Positions 9,169-17,902 are shown, counted from the stretch's first letter. The stretch: 64,000 nt of DNA from Sphingomonas prati (GCF_014643515.1 NZ_BMJP01000005.1:62001-126000), one strand, 5' to 3'. Numbers and translations are program-made. Notes: generated from the letters alone by a model not told the origin.

Positions 9169-9325
9169 CCCTCTCCCCTCCGGGGAGAGGGTTGGGAGAG
9201 AGGAGCAACGCTCGTGGCGACGCTCGCCCAAGCCACACCCCCCTCCCCAACCCTCCCCCCGATAGGGGGAGGGAGCCTGCCCCGCCAAGCGAAACAGAAA
9301 CCCCCTCCCCCCACCGGGGGGAGGG
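9169..9325. repeat. REP-like palindrome cluster downstream of rne
   Basis: Three GC-rich palindromes fill most of the 310-bp gap: CCCTCTCCCC-TCC-GGGGAGAGGG (9169-9191), CCCTCCCCC...GGGGGAGGG (9251-9273) and CCCTCCCCCC-ACC-GGGGGGAGGG (9303-9325). The first and third recur with their flanks at 10881-10982. They could act as rho-independent-like 3' ends or mRNA stabilisers for rne. The rest of the gap to 9461 holds no gene. Confidence 0.8.
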
Positions 9326-9461
9326 TCGGGGTGGGGGGCTTAAGCTGGACAGACCCGCGTCACAGCAAAATCCCAAGCCCCTTCACCCCCACCCCAGCAT
9401 CCGCTAAAACCGCGCATATGCTCACCCCCCATTCACCCGCGCCCCGTCACACATCACGGCG

Positions 9462-10811
9462 ATGACCCGCCTCCTCCGCCTCCTCCTCGCGACACTCATC
9501 GCGGCCACGCTCGCGACGCAACCCGTCGCCGCCCAGTCCATCCTGCGCGATGCCGAGACCGAGGCGTTCCTCAACGACATCGCCCAGCCGATCGGCGTCG
9601 CCGCGGGTCTCCGCAAAGGGGCGCTTCAGGTCGTCCTGCTCGGCGATCCCTCGATCAACGCGTTCGTCGCCGGCGGCCAGATCGTCTACATCCACAGCGG
9701 CCTCATCATGGCCGCCGACAATGCGGCGGAGGTTCAGGGCGTCATCGCGCACGAGGTCGGGCACATCGCCGGCGGCCACATCATCCGCGGCGGCGAAATG
9801 GCGAAGGCCGCGGGCGGCATCAGCATCCTCTCGCTCATCGTCGGCGTCGCCGCGATGGCGGCCGGCGCGGGCTCCGCCGGCATGGCCGCGATGGCCGCCG
9901 GGCAACAGGCCGCGATGGGCCGCTACCTCTCGTTCAGCCGCGCACAGGAATCGAGCGCGGACGCCGCCGGCTCCGGCTTCCTGCGCACCGCGCACCTGTC
10001 CGGCAAGGGCATGCTCAGCTTCTTCGGCAAGCTGCGGCAGGAGGAATATCGCTACTCGTCGAGCTACCAGAAGACCGACCCGTTCCAGCAGACCCACCCC
10101 ATGTCCGCCGAACGCCAGGCCACGCTCCAGAACGACATCACCACCTCGCCCTACTTCAACGTCCCCACCGATCCGGTGCTGGAGGCGCGGTTCCAGCGCA
10201 TCAAGGGCAAGCTCTTCGGCTTCACGCAGGACCCGCCCGTCACGATGGCGAAGTATCCGGAGACCAACCAGACCGCGCAGGCCCGCTACGCCCGCGCCTA
10301 TGCCTGGCACCGTGGCGCCTACCCCGACCGCGCCGTGATGGAGATCGACAAGCTCGTCGCATCAGCTCCCCACGACCCCTATTATCTCGAGCAAAAGGGC
10401 CAGATCCTGCTCGAATCCGGCCGCCCGAAGGAGGCTATCGCCCCCTTGCGCGAAGCCGTCGCCGAACGCCCCGATCAGCCGCTGATCGCCGCCACGCTCG
10501 GCCACGCGCTGATCGCGACCGAGGATCCCGCCAACCTCGCCGAGGCCAAGCGCGTCCTGCGCGTCGCGGTCCAGCGCGACGATCAGAACCCGTTCGCCTG
10601 GTACCAGCTCGGCATCATCTACGCCGGCGAAGGCGATACCGCGCGCGCCATGCTCGCCAGCGCCGAACGCTACAGCCTCCAGGGCCAGACCCGCCTCGCC
10701 ATGCAAAATGCCGACGCCGCCCTCAAAGGCATCCCCCCCGGCACCCCCGACTACATCCGCGCCCAGGACATCGCCATGGCCAGCCGCGGCGAAGCCGAAC
10801 GGCGACGGTAG
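9462..10811 (+). CDS. M48-family metalloprotease with TPR domain (BepA/YfgC-like)
   Basis: A 449-residue periplasmic zinc protease. A signal peptide (LLRLLLATLIAATLATQPVAAQ) is followed by the M48 catalytic domain with HEVGH at about 106-110 and the distal Glu in ESSADAAG. The C-terminal third is TPR-like (DPYYLEQKGQILLESGRPKEAI, NPFAWYQLGIIYAGEGDTARA). This is the architecture of BepA, which assists or degrades outer-membrane assembly intermediates such as LptD. A DsbA-like oxidoreductase gene follows on the same strand after a repeat-filled gap, which fits a shared envelope quality-control role. BepA equivalence is inferred from domain order; the protease family is clear. Confidence 0.9.
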   Translation: MTRLLRLLLATLIAATLATQPVAAQSILRDAETEAFLNDIAQPIGVAAGLRKGALQVVLLGDPSINAFVAGGQIVYIHSGLIMAADNAAEVQGVIAHEVGHIAGGHIIRGGEMAKAAGGISILSLIVGVAAMAAGAGSAGMAAMAAGQQAAMGRYLSFSRAQESSADAAGSGFLRTAHLSGKGMLSFFGKLRQEEYRYSSSYQKTDPFQQTHPMSAERQATLQNDITTSPYFNVPTDPVLEARFQRIKGKLFGFTQDPPVTMAKYPETNQTAQARYARAYAWHRGAYPDRAVMEIDKLVASAPHDPYYLEQKGQILLESGRPKEAIAPLREAVAERPDQPLIAATLGHALIATEDPANLAEAKRVLRVAVQRDDQNPFAWYQLGIIYAGEGDTARAMLASAERYSLQGQTRLAMQNADAALKGIPPGTPDYIRAQDIAMASRGEAERRR

Positions 10812-10826
10812 GGGGCGAGACGCGTT

Positions 10827-10982
10827 CCCCGGCGCAGGCCGGGGCCTAGGTGCTACCTTACCAAGAAGGCGAACCAAACCCCCTCCCCCCACCGGGGGGA
10901 GGGCCGGGGTGGGGGGCTTAGGCTGGACAGCCCCTTCAACCCGAAGCACCCCAGAAATGCCCTCTCCCCTCCGGGGAGAGGG
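10827..10982. repeat. REP-like palindrome cluster between protease and dsbA-like genes
   Basis: Three palindromes: CCCCGGCGCAGGCCGGGG near 10831-10848, CCCTCCCCCC-ACC-GGGGGGAGGG (10881-10903) and CCCTCTCCCC-TCC-GGGGAGAGGG (10960-10982). The second, with its downstream flank GGGGTGGGGGGCTTA, and the third, with GTTGGGAGAG, repeat the units found after rne, though in opposite order. Nothing else is seen in 10812-11134. Confidence 0.8.
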
Positions 10983-11134
10983 TTGGGAGAGGGGGGAGTG
11001 GCCTGACCGAACGCCCTCAACAGGACACCAGTAAGTTTCGCGAAAGCCCAACCCACACCACCCCCCCAAAAGCTTCCCTCACACCCCAACCCACGCTACG
11101 CCCACCCCACACAGATCAGGACGCCCCCACCCCC

Positions 11135-12688
11135 GTGACCGACCCGACCGATCCGACGCCCGACCGCATCGCCCCCGTCCTGCGCACGATCGGCCAGACG
11201 CTCGCGCGTGGCGCGCAGGCCGTCCGCCGCGGGGTCTACGCGCTCGACGTCCCCCTCCGCCTGGCCGATGCGCGCGACGACATCCGCGCGCTTGAAATCG
11301 ACCGCCGCGCCGCCGCACTCGCGAAAAAGGGCGGATCCGCCGCACGCCGCGCCGCCGGCCTCGCCCGCGTCCGCGCCCGCCGCGCCGCGGACACCGGCGG
11401 CCCCGCGCTCCGCGACGCCTGGACCACCAGCGCCGCCCGCCTCGCCATGCTCACCAGCGACGCCCGGACCAAAGGCAACACCGCGAAACCCGACCCCATG
11501 GCCCGCCCCGCCGACCTCCCCCCGATCTCCGCGCCCGCCGCATCACCCAGCAGCATCTCCGCCGCCGTAGCCGCAGCAGCCGCCGCACGACCGGCCGCGC
11601 TCAAGTCCGCACCGCCCCCCACGCCCCTGCCGCTCTTCGCAGCAGACGGCACCGCCGCCCCCCTGCCGCCACCGGCAGCACCGGGCACCACCGCACCGTC
11701 CGCAGCCGCATCAGCACCCGCATCAACAGGCCCGACACCGCCCCCCACCGCCCCCGCGTCCCCGCACGCCACCGCAACGGCCGCGCACGGAACGTCGTCA
11801 GCCAACTCGTCCGCCACAGCGAGCACGTCCCACCCGACGACCACCCATTCGACCGCGCACGCCACCGCCGCCGCACCCACAACGCACGCCACCGCCGCCC
11901 CATCACCGTCCGCCACCGTCGGCACCCCCACCCCCGCCCGCTGGCTCGAAGACAGGAAAACCCAGATGACGATCGGTATCGGCAGCCTCGCCATCGCCGG
12001 CATGGCCGTGGCGCTCGCCGCCGCCCCGCCTGCCGGCGGCGCCAACAGCCCCGCCCCCGGCACCGCCGCCTTCGGCGAGGCCGTCCGCGCCTACATCCTC
12101 GAACATCCCGAAATCATCCCGGAGGCCGTCGCCAAGCTTCAGCAGCGCGACACCGACGCGGTCCTGACCAGCAACCGCGCCGCGCTCCAGACCCCGTTCA
12201 GCGGTGCCTGGGCCGGGGCCGCGAACGGCGACGTCGTGCTGGTCGAATTCACCGACTATGCCTGCGGTTTCTGCCGCGCCAGCGTGCGCGACATCGACCG
12301 GCTGATCGCCGAGGACCCCAAGCTCAAGATCGTCTACCGCGAAATCCCGATCCTCGGCGCGGGCAGCGAACAGGCCGCCACGCTCGCGCTCGCCGCCGCG
12401 CGCCAGGGCCGCCACGCCGCCATCCACCGCGGGCTGTTCGCCGCCGGATCGCCCAGCGACGCCAAGTCCGCACAGGTCATCGCCGCCGCCCGGCTCGATC
12501 CCGCCGCCGTCGCCCGCGACCGCGCCGATCCCGTCGTCGCAAAGGAGATCGCCGACAACCTCGCGCTCGCCCGCACCATCGGCCTCACCGGCACGCCCAC
12601 CTTCGTCGTCGGCAACCGCATCCTCTCCGGCGCCGTCGGCTACGACACGCTGAAACAGGCCATCGCAGATGCACGGAAGGCGTCATGA
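11135..12688 (+). CDS. DsbA-family thiol:disulfide oxidoreductase with long N-terminal extension
   Basis: The open frame encodes 517 residues from a GTG at 11135. Residues about 278-517 form a DsbA/ScsC-type protein: a hydrophobic segment (IGIGSLAIAGMAVALAAA), a helical motif VRAYILEHPEIIPEAVAKLQ, the redox motif CGFC in DYACGFCRAS, and the cis-Pro loop TGTPTFVVG. It would catalyse or isomerise periplasmic disulfides. Residues 1-120 are basic and helical, and about 125-270 are an Ala/Pro/Thr/Ser/His-rich linker. An internal ATG at 11966 with AGGA about 9 nt upstream would give a normal 240-residue exported DsbA, so the extension may be a separate or non-coding region, or a cytoplasmic domain ahead of a membrane anchor. 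Third-position GC bias through the extension favours it being coding. Confidence 0.8.
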   Translation: MTDPTDPTPDRIAPVLRTIGQTLARGAQAVRRGVYALDVPLRLADARDDIRALEIDRRAAALAKKGGSAARRAAGLARVRARRAADTGGPALRDAWTTSAARLAMLTSDARTKGNTAKPDPMARPADLPPISAPAASPSSISAAVAAAAAARPAALKSAPPPTPLPLFAADGTAAPLPPPAAPGTTAPSAAASAPASTGPTPPPTAPASPHATATAAHGTSSANSSATASTSHPTTTHSTAHATAAAPTTHATAAPSPSATVGTPTPARWLEDRKTQMTIGIGSLAIAGMAVALAAAPPAGGANSPAPGTAAFGEAVRAYILEHPEIIPEAVAKLQQRDTDAVLTSNRAALQTPFSGAWAGAANGDVVLVEFTDYACGFCRASVRDIDRLIAEDPKLKIVYREIPILGAGSEQAATLALAAARQGRHAAIHRGLFAAGSPSDAKSAQVIAAARLDPAAVARDRADPVVAKEIADNLALARTIGLTGTPTFVVGNRILSGAVGYDTLKQAIADARKAS

Positions 12689-12689
12689 G

Positions 12690-12893
12690 CCCCCTCCCTT
12701 TCAAGAGTTGCCTGGTTCGTCAGGTCGGGACTGCCCCCGGCAGTCCCTAAAACATGCCGGGGGCATGTTTTACCTGACGAACCAGGCAACTGGGGTTGGG
12801 GGTGGATGCTACAGCACCCCACACACAACGCAGCAATCGGGGAGCGGCAGCACCCACCCCCAGCCCCTCCCTTGAAAGGGAGGGGGGAAGAAG
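12690..12893. repeat. Inverted pair of REP-like units flanking thyA 5' side
   Basis: The right copy CCCACCCCCAGCCCCTCCCTTGAAAGGGAGGGG (about 12852-12888) is complementary to the left copy, which reads CCCCTCCCTTTCAAG (12691-12705) and GGGGTTGGGGGTGG (12792-12805) around the inserted 86-bp element. The arrangement is a BIME-like inverted pair. The right copy ends about 15 bp before the thyA start. Confidence 0.75.
12706..12791. repeat. 86-bp cloverleaf-type palindromic element
   Basis: A perfect 20-bp outer inverted repeat (AGTTGCCTGGTTCGTCAGGT at 12706-12725, its complement at 12772-12791) encloses two perfect hairpins: GGGACTGCC-CCC-GGCAGTCCC (12727-12747) and AAAACATGCC-GGG-GGCATGTTTT (12749-12771). 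The whole folds as a three-way junction. It interrupts a REP-like palindrome whose halves flank it. No ORF. Probably a non-autonomous MITE/REP-type mobile element. Confidence 0.85.
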
Positions 12894-12904
12894 GACCCCC
12901 CACC

Positions 12905-13828
12905 ATGCCCCACCCCGAACAACAATATCTCGACCTCCTCCACCGCACCTGGACCACGGGCGACGAGCGCCGCGACCGCACCGGCGTCGGCACGCGCTCG
13001 CTGTTCGGCGCGCAGCTCCGCTTCGATCTGGCGGGCGACGCCGTCCCCCTGCTCACCACGAAGCGCGTCGCCTGGAAGGTCGCCGCCCGCGAGCTTCTGT
13101 GGTTCCTCAGCGGCTCCACCAACATCCGCCCGCTGGTCGAACAGAATGTCCACATCTGGACCGACTGGCCGCTCGCCCGCTACAATCGCGACACCGGCGC
13201 CAACGTCGACCGCGCCACATTCGAGGCGATGATCCTCGCCGACGACGCGTTCGCCGCGGACTATGGCGATCTCGGCCCGGTCTACGGCAAGCAATGGGTC
13301 GACTGGCCGGTGTACGAGCCACAGCCCGACGGCCGCTTCGTCCGCGCACAGACCGGCATCAACCAGATCGCGCTGCTCGTCGAAAGCCTGCGCCACAACC
13401 CCGGTAGCCGCCGCCACATCTTCACCGGCTGGAACGTCGCGGAGCTGGACGGCATGGCGCTCCCCCCCTGCCACATGACGTACCAGTATCACGTCGCCGC
13501 CGGCCGCTTGTCCGGCATGCTCTGGCAACGCAGCTGCGACCTCGGGCTCGGCTACGCCTTCAACGCCTTCTCCGCCGCCCTCCTCCTCCGCATGCTCGCC
13601 CAGCAATGCGACCTGGAACCCGGCGACCTCGTCTGGTCCGCCGGCGACGCGCACGTCTACCTCAACCACGAACATCTCGTCACGGAACAGCTCAGCCGCG
13701 TGCCCACCGGCACCCCCAAACTCCGCCTCCTCCGCAAGCCCGCCACGATCTTCGACTACCGCATCGATGATTTCGAGGTGTACGATTACGCCCCGATGCC
13801 CGGCATCAGCGCGCCGGTGGCGGTGTAG
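12905..13828 (+). CDS. thyA: Thymidylate synthase
   Basis: A 307-residue folate-dependent thymidylate synthase making dTMP from dUMP and methylene-tetrahydrofolate. The ATG at 12905 gives the usual N-terminus (EQQYLDLLHRTWTTGDERRDRTGVG); the upstream frame runs through the REP repeat and is not coding. Visible motifs are the folate loop RTGVGTRSLFG, the catalytic Cys in LPPCHMTYQYHV and the dUMP-binding RSCDLGLGYAFN. It is longer than the E. coli enzyme by an insert around residues 90-125, as in the Lactobacillus-type enzymes. The Shine-Dalgarno (AAGAAGGA) lies right behind the REP palindrome. Its 3' end overlaps the convergent ankyrin gene by 23 bp. Confidence 0.97.
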   Translation: MPHPEQQYLDLLHRTWTTGDERRDRTGVGTRSLFGAQLRFDLAGDAVPLLTTKRVAWKVAARELLWFLSGSTNIRPLVEQNVHIWTDWPLARYNRDTGANVDRATFEAMILADDAFAADYGDLGPVYGKQWVDWPVYEPQPDGRFVRAQTGINQIALLVESLRHNPGSRRHIFTGWNVAELDGMALPPCHMTYQYHVAAGRLSGMLWQRSCDLGLGYAFNAFSAALLLRMLAQQCDLEPGDLVWSAGDAHVYLNHEHLVTEQLSRVPTGTPKLRLLRKPATIFDYRIDDFEVYDYAPMPGISAPVAV

Positions 13829-14504
13829 CCCCCTTGCCCGGCGGCCCCGCGACACGCAGCCGCGCCCGGACCCGCGCAAGCGCCACGACATCCGCGCCGG
13901 ACCGCGGGGTCGGCAACCGCGAGTCCGCCAGCGATCGGATCGAATTGTCCAGATCGTCCGGCCGGTCCGGGCTGGCCCCGCGCTCGAGCAGGAACAGCGT
14001 CACCGACCAGTATCCGTGGTTCGCCGCCAGCATCGCGGGCGTCTGGTTATAAGGCTGGATCAGGTGATCGACGCCCGCACCCCCAGCGATCAGGCGGTCC
14101 AGCGCCGTCGTATCCCGCCGCATGACCGCCCCGGACAAGGCGCTGGCAACACCGTCGTTCCGGATCACCACCGGCCGCGCCTGCTCCACATCATGCGCAT
14201 GAAACGCCATGCCGAGCATCGCCAGCACGGTCAGAACGCCCAGGAAACTGCCCCACAACGCGACCCGCACCGCCACCAGCGCCGCCTGCGCGCCCCGCCG
14301 CACCGCGAACCGCTCGATCAGCGTCAGGACCGGAAGCACAACCGGATAACAGATCACCGAAAACAGCACCGCGACATACAGATTGAGCTGCGCCGGCGTC
14401 GCCTCCCCCGGAACGCTCAACAGCGTCGGCAGGATCATCAGGACGCAGACCACCCAGAGCGACCAGAAAGCCGCAGCCCTGGCAAAGGTCTTCAACTGCT
14501 GCAT
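13806..14504 (-). CDS. Inner-membrane protein with ankyrin-like repeats
   Basis: A 232-residue protein starting at ATG 14504; the longer open frame upstream is antisense to the EF-hand gene. Three hydrophobic segments are seen: AFWSLWVVCVLMILPTLL, LYVAVLFSVICYPVVLPVL and VRVALWGSFLGVLTVLAMLG. The remaining half is soluble and ankyrin-like (RDTTALDRLIAGGAGVDHLI and TPAMLAANHGYWSVTLFLLERGAS), then a basic tail. Ankyrin repeats usually bind proteins; no specific role is visible. Its 3' end overlaps thyA. Confidence 0.75.
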   Translation of the reverse strand: MQQLKTFARAAAFWSLWVVCVLMILPTLLSVPGEATPAQLNLYVAVLFSVICYPVVLPVLTLIERFAVRRGAQAALVAVRVALWGSFLGVLTVLAMLGMAFHAHDVEQARPVVIRNDGVASALSGAVMRRDTTALDRLIAGGAGVDHLIQPYNQTPAMLAANHGYWSVTLFLLERGASPDRPDDLDNSIRSLADSRLPTPRSGADVVALARVRARLRVAGPPGKGATPPPAR

Positions 14505-14655
14505 CCCACCGGACAGTAACGCACGACCGCGGCTTTGCCAGATATTCCGCGGGCACGGCGAACCGTCGCTTTCGACAACCCGGAAATGTCGCAGAAACAC
14601 CGCCGCCCCAAGGGCCGATCCGATATCGAGACGCCCCCTGTTCGAAAGGTCATTC

Positions 14656-15387
14656 ATGCGCGCGATCCTGTTTGGGCTGGTGGTCTGCCTGTCCGCCACG
14701 TCGGCGCTGGCGCAATCCGGCCCTCCGGGCGGCGGCGGCGGCCAGGGCGGCGGACCGCCCGGCGGTGGCGGCCCCCCCGGTGCCGGTCGGCCGAGCGCCC
14801 CGCGCCCCATGAAGCCGATCAAGCGCGAACAGATCGACAAGCTGGCCGCGCAGATGTTTCAGACCGCGGACCGCGACCGCAACGGCCTCGTCACGCTCGC
14901 CGAACTGAATATGGTGGTCGACGCCCGCCGCGAAACGCTCATCCGCGCGCGGTTCGAACGGCTCGACACCGATCGCAACCAGTCGATCAGCCTCCCCGAA
15001 TTCCTCGCCTGGCAACGCGGGCTGGGGTCGGTGGCCTCCTCCGAAAACCAGCCGATCGCCGGCTCCGACGGCCCCGTGTCCGAGGCCATTCTCCCCGTGC
15101 TGGACCGCGATCCGCGGGGCCGCGCAATGGGTATGGTGATCGAACCGCTCAGCGCGATGACGATCGTCGCCGCAAACGTCAATTACGACACCGGCCTCTC
15201 GCTGGACGAATTCATCGCCCATCAGCGCAAACGGTTCGACGCGGCGGACACCAACCACGACGCCGAACTGACGATGGACGAACTGCGCCGCCTCGATCCC
15301 GACCGCGGCCCCGGTGGCCCCGGTGGCCCCGGCGGACCGGGCTTCCCCGGCGGCCCCGGCGCCCGCCCACCCGCCGGCCTCGACTGA
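14656..15387 (+). CDS. Exported EF-hand calcium-binding protein
   Basis: A 243-residue periplasmic or secreted protein. A signal peptide (AILFGLVVCLSATSALAQ) is followed by a Gly/Pro-rich stretch, then EF-hand loops: DRDRNGLVTLAE, DTDRNQSISLPE, a looser NYDTGLSLDE and DTNHDAELTMDE. The tail is again Gly/Pro-rich (GGPGGPGGPGFPGGPG). The first, second and fourth loops keep the acidic 1-3-5 and 12 positions expected for calcium binding. Such calmodulin-like exported proteins are frequent in sphingomonads, with mostly unknown function. It is divergent from the ankyrin membrane protein. Confidence 0.85.
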   Translation: MRAILFGLVVCLSATSALAQSGPPGGGGGQGGGPPGGGGPPGAGRPSAPRPMKPIKREQIDKLAAQMFQTADRDRNGLVTLAELNMVVDARRETLIRARFERLDTDRNQSISLPEFLAWQRGLGSVASSENQPIAGSDGPVSEAILPVLDRDPRGRAMGMVIEPLSAMTIVAANVNYDTGLSLDEFIAHQRKRFDAADTNHDAELTMDELRRLDPDRGPGGPGGPGGPGFPGGPGARPPAGLD

Positions 15388-15505
15388 GCTACCGGTCCAG
15401 CGACGGGAAAGTCTCCCGCGTGAAACTGGCCACGTAACCGTGCCATGGATTTGCGACCGTCCGCTTTGCCGCTAAGGTGGTGCTTTGACGCCAGGGTAGC
15501 GGATC

Positions 15506-15913
15506 ATGCACCTCATTATCGCATTACTTGCGGCCGCCGCCCCCATCGTGCCCGTGTCGAACCCGGAAACGCCGACCGCAATTGTCGAACGGCTGCTGGA
15601 AGCCAGTACGAAGCAGGATTGGCCCGCCGCGCTTGCCATGCTGACGGTCGACGCCCAGCTCGGGATGGGTGACGTCGGGGGACCACTCGACAAGGAGACG
15701 GTCTCGATCCTGGGCGTACTGGACAGATATGGTTGCCGCAGAACCAGCATCCGCGAAACAACTCAGCGTGACCCCATCCAGTCACAAATCCGCTTCGTCG
15801 AAGTCAAACGTATATGCCCGTACGGCCCCCAGTCGGGCCGAACCGGCGAGCATGAACTCATCACGACCTATTTCGTCAACGGCACAAAGATAGCCGGCTT
15901 CTATCTGAAATAA
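15506..15913 (+). CDS. Small exported hypothetical protein
   Basis: A 135-residue protein with an N-terminal hydrophobic export segment (HLIIALLAAAAPIVPVS) and a compact alpha/beta remainder, including VERLLEASTKQDWPAALAML, which resembles the first helix of NTF2/SnoaL-like folds. Two Cys residues (in GCRRTS and KRICPYG) could form a periplasmic disulfide. I do not recognise a specific family. Coding is supported by the signal peptide, codon bias and lack of a better frame on either strand. Confidence 0.6.
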   Translation: MHLIIALLAAAAPIVPVSNPETPTAIVERLLEASTKQDWPAALAMLTVDAQLGMGDVGGPLDKETVSILGVLDRYGCRRTSIRETTQRDPIQSQIRFVEVKRICPYGPQSGRTGEHELITTYFVNGTKIAGFYLK

Positions 15914-16029
15914 GCAGCGCCGCCGTAGTCATAACGGCCCGCCATGGGGCGTTTCCGGACCGGCCACTTTCGGGCATCCACTCCGCCCATGGCGCATGTC
16001 GCGTCGTGGCGGTCGAAATCGGAACCACG

Positions 16030-16599
16030 TTACCGATCTTTCGAAACGCTTGCTGCCATCTCCTTCAACCGCTCCCCCTGTTTGGCGATCGGCGGAACGC
16101 CCGTCGCTTCGCGAAGCGGGTCGGACAGCAGATCGCGACGATAGGGTTCCTGCGTCCAATCGCCGTCGCCGTGGCGAAGAAACTGCGTCCCGTAGATCTG
16201 CGGCTGCCCGATATGCTGGAGATAGCGATCGAGCGTTGCGGCCGCGATCCACGCCGCCTCCGACTTTCCGCGCGCCGCCGCGACGATCGCGAGCGCGTGA
16301 GCCTTCAGATAGTCATCCGGCAAATCGCCATGCTGAAACACAAAAGCCGCATGATAATAGTCATCGGCACTACGCAACTGTCCCGCGTCCAGCATGGCCT
16401 GCGTGCGGACACGCCGGCTTCGATCCGCTTCGCCGACCACACGCCAGTCGATCTTGGCCACCTTCCGCGCGGCTTGGTCCGCATCGAAGATCGCGGTCAT
16501 CTCATTGTTCGTCGCGTTGGCGGAGACGACAGGCGTCTGCCCGAAGACGGGAGTGGACGCGACGCCGAGCAGCAGGACGAATCCAAGAATAAAGCGCAT
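16030..16599 (-). CDS. DUF6624 family exported protein
   Basis: A 189-residue protein with a signal peptide (FILGFVLLLGVASTPVFGQ). The body carries the DUF6624 signature: AAFVFQHGDLPDDYLKAHALA, then AAWIAAATLDRYLQHIGQPQ and GTQFLRHGDGDWTQEPY. The family function is unknown; the conserved His and the GTQF segment hint at a binding site. It is convergent with the small exported protein at 15506 and has no close partner on its own strand. The family call is fairly secure from the ordered motifs. Confidence 0.75.
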   Translation of the reverse strand: MRFILGFVLLLGVASTPVFGQTPVVSANATNNEMTAIFDADQAARKVAKIDWRVVGEADRSRRVRTQAMLDAGQLRSADDYYHAAFVFQHGDLPDDYLKAHALAIVAAARGKSEAAWIAAATLDRYLQHIGQPQIYGTQFLRHGDGDWTQEPYRRDLLSDPLREATGVPPIAKQGERLKEMAASVSKDR

Positions 16600-16920
16600 C
16601 GTTCGTTCTCCAGTCTGATCGCCAAAGACATGCGGGAACGATCGCTCTCAAGATAGAGGCTTGATGAAGACATCGACGGCTTACGGGCGTTTTCCGACGC
16701 CCGACTGATTGCCCCTCAACGTCCGGCTTTGGTGGGAAGCGGAATGGCCGCCTTTAAGCGATGAAGCGCGACGCAACCGGAAGTTAATTTCTATCACGAG
16801 GTGGCTCACCTCCGGCGACAAGTTGACGCGCGGGAATGGGACAGGCGGTTTTACTTGGGCTTATGCTCCTCGTGTAGTTACAAGTGAACCACGACCGTGA
16901 CGCGGTGCTGACAGGGCGGA
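16600..16920. other. Gap with a dispersed-repeat copy, no gene
   Basis: No credible ORF. Near 16718-16750 the sequence ACGTCCGGCTTTGGTGGGAAGCGGAATGG is a degenerate copy of the TCCGC/GCGGA repeat also seen elsewhere in this window. GCGTTTTCCGACGC just before it is a separate small hairpin. Confidence 0.5.
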
Positions 16921-17556
16921 TTAGATAGATTTGTTCAGCTTTGCGCCATCTTCGACGGCAGTTTTGATTGCGGGGCGGCGTGTCGCGTCGAGGAAGATAG
17001 TCACTAGACGCCAAACGATCTGGCCGCCGTCAACGAGAGTGTTGCTCGCATCGCGCTTGGAGAATGGCACGATTTTTCGTGTCTCATTCCCACCCGCTCG
17101 GCGTGAGGTATCGACACCAGCACTATCGTAAACGTAATATTGCCAAGTTTGGATAAACTTCTTACCGGTCGGTTTACCATCCTGATCCACCGGAATAATA
17201 CCTGGAGTTCCGTCCGTACGGGTGCCTAGGGCGATGGGATCGCTGCGGAAGGTATATTCACCCGCCGGATAAAATCTCTTACCTCTCGTCTCAGATCTTG
17301 TTTGACGAGATTCAACGTCGACTTTGTGATCGACCGTTATAGAGCGTAGAAATTCGTGGGGGTGACGGTCGTCTTCAACGAAGTTTAATTGTGGAACTGG
17401 ATCTCCATCGGCCCGATCAGATTTGTCGGCCAGCCGGGCCGCGATCATAGCGTCTCGAACTGTTGGACCTCCCAGAGGGTCTGCAGAAGCATCATAATCC
17501 GGAAGGGTAACCAGACGGCCATAGTACATGCCGGCAATATCAACTTTTACCATCAT
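16921..17556 (-). CDS. Low-GC orphan protein
   Basis: A 211-residue soluble protein starting at ATG 17556 (or 17553) behind AGGGGA. Its codon usage and base composition are clearly more AT-rich than its neighbours, and the upstream 150 bp is very AT-rich, both signs of transfer. It is predicted mixed alpha/beta: an N-terminal strand MMVKVDIAGMYYGRLVTLPD and a C-terminal segment VDGGQIVWRLVTIFLDATR. There is no signal peptide or membrane segment. I do not recognise the family. The next genes on both sides are ordinary chromosomal small exported proteins. Confidence 0.65.
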   Translation of the reverse strand: MMVKVDIAGMYYGRLVTLPDYDASADPLGGPTVRDAMIAARLADKSDRADGDPVPQLNFVEDDRHPHEFLRSITVDHKVDVESRQTRSETRGKRFYPAGEYTFRSDPIALGTRTDGTPGIIPVDQDGKPTGKKFIQTWQYYVYDSAGVDTSRRAGGNETRKIVPFSKRDASNTLVDGGQIVWRLVTIFLDATRRPAIKTAVEDGAKLNKSI

Positions 17557-17902
17557 TGACTTTCCCCTCTGGCTTTGAATTCTGTAAAACTATTGCACAG
17601 CAATATACTTCAGTAAGACTGAAGATGATTTATGAAATATAGAAACCGTTTATGACATATTTATGAATAAGAATTCCTAAATATGGACCATCAATTCCGT
17701 TGTGGAAAATACGATCAGTATCGCCTCGATCGAAAACGACTACTTGTCTGAAAGCCGCCGAGCTACGCCGGAAGCCAACGTCCGATGTTGAGCACTGTGA
17801 AGGCTGTTGCGCGCCTCAGAAATCGGGCGATTGCGAACATTCGCCGATCGATCGGCCGGAATGTCCGATCGTGGTGGTTAGCGGACGTTCAGCCGATAGA
17901 GA
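17557..17902. other. AT-rich upstream region and dispersed-repeat copy
   Basis: About 140 AT-rich bases (17557-17700) probably hold the promoter of the orphan gene. A repeat copy follows at 17859-17888 (AATGTCCGATCG..., ending AGCGGACGTT). No gene is supported. Confidence 0.45.

Noticed and set aside
5744-9376. 1210-codon reverse open frame
   Set aside because: Shadow of rne created by GC-rich codons; composition is low-complexity Gly/Arg/Ala with no domain.
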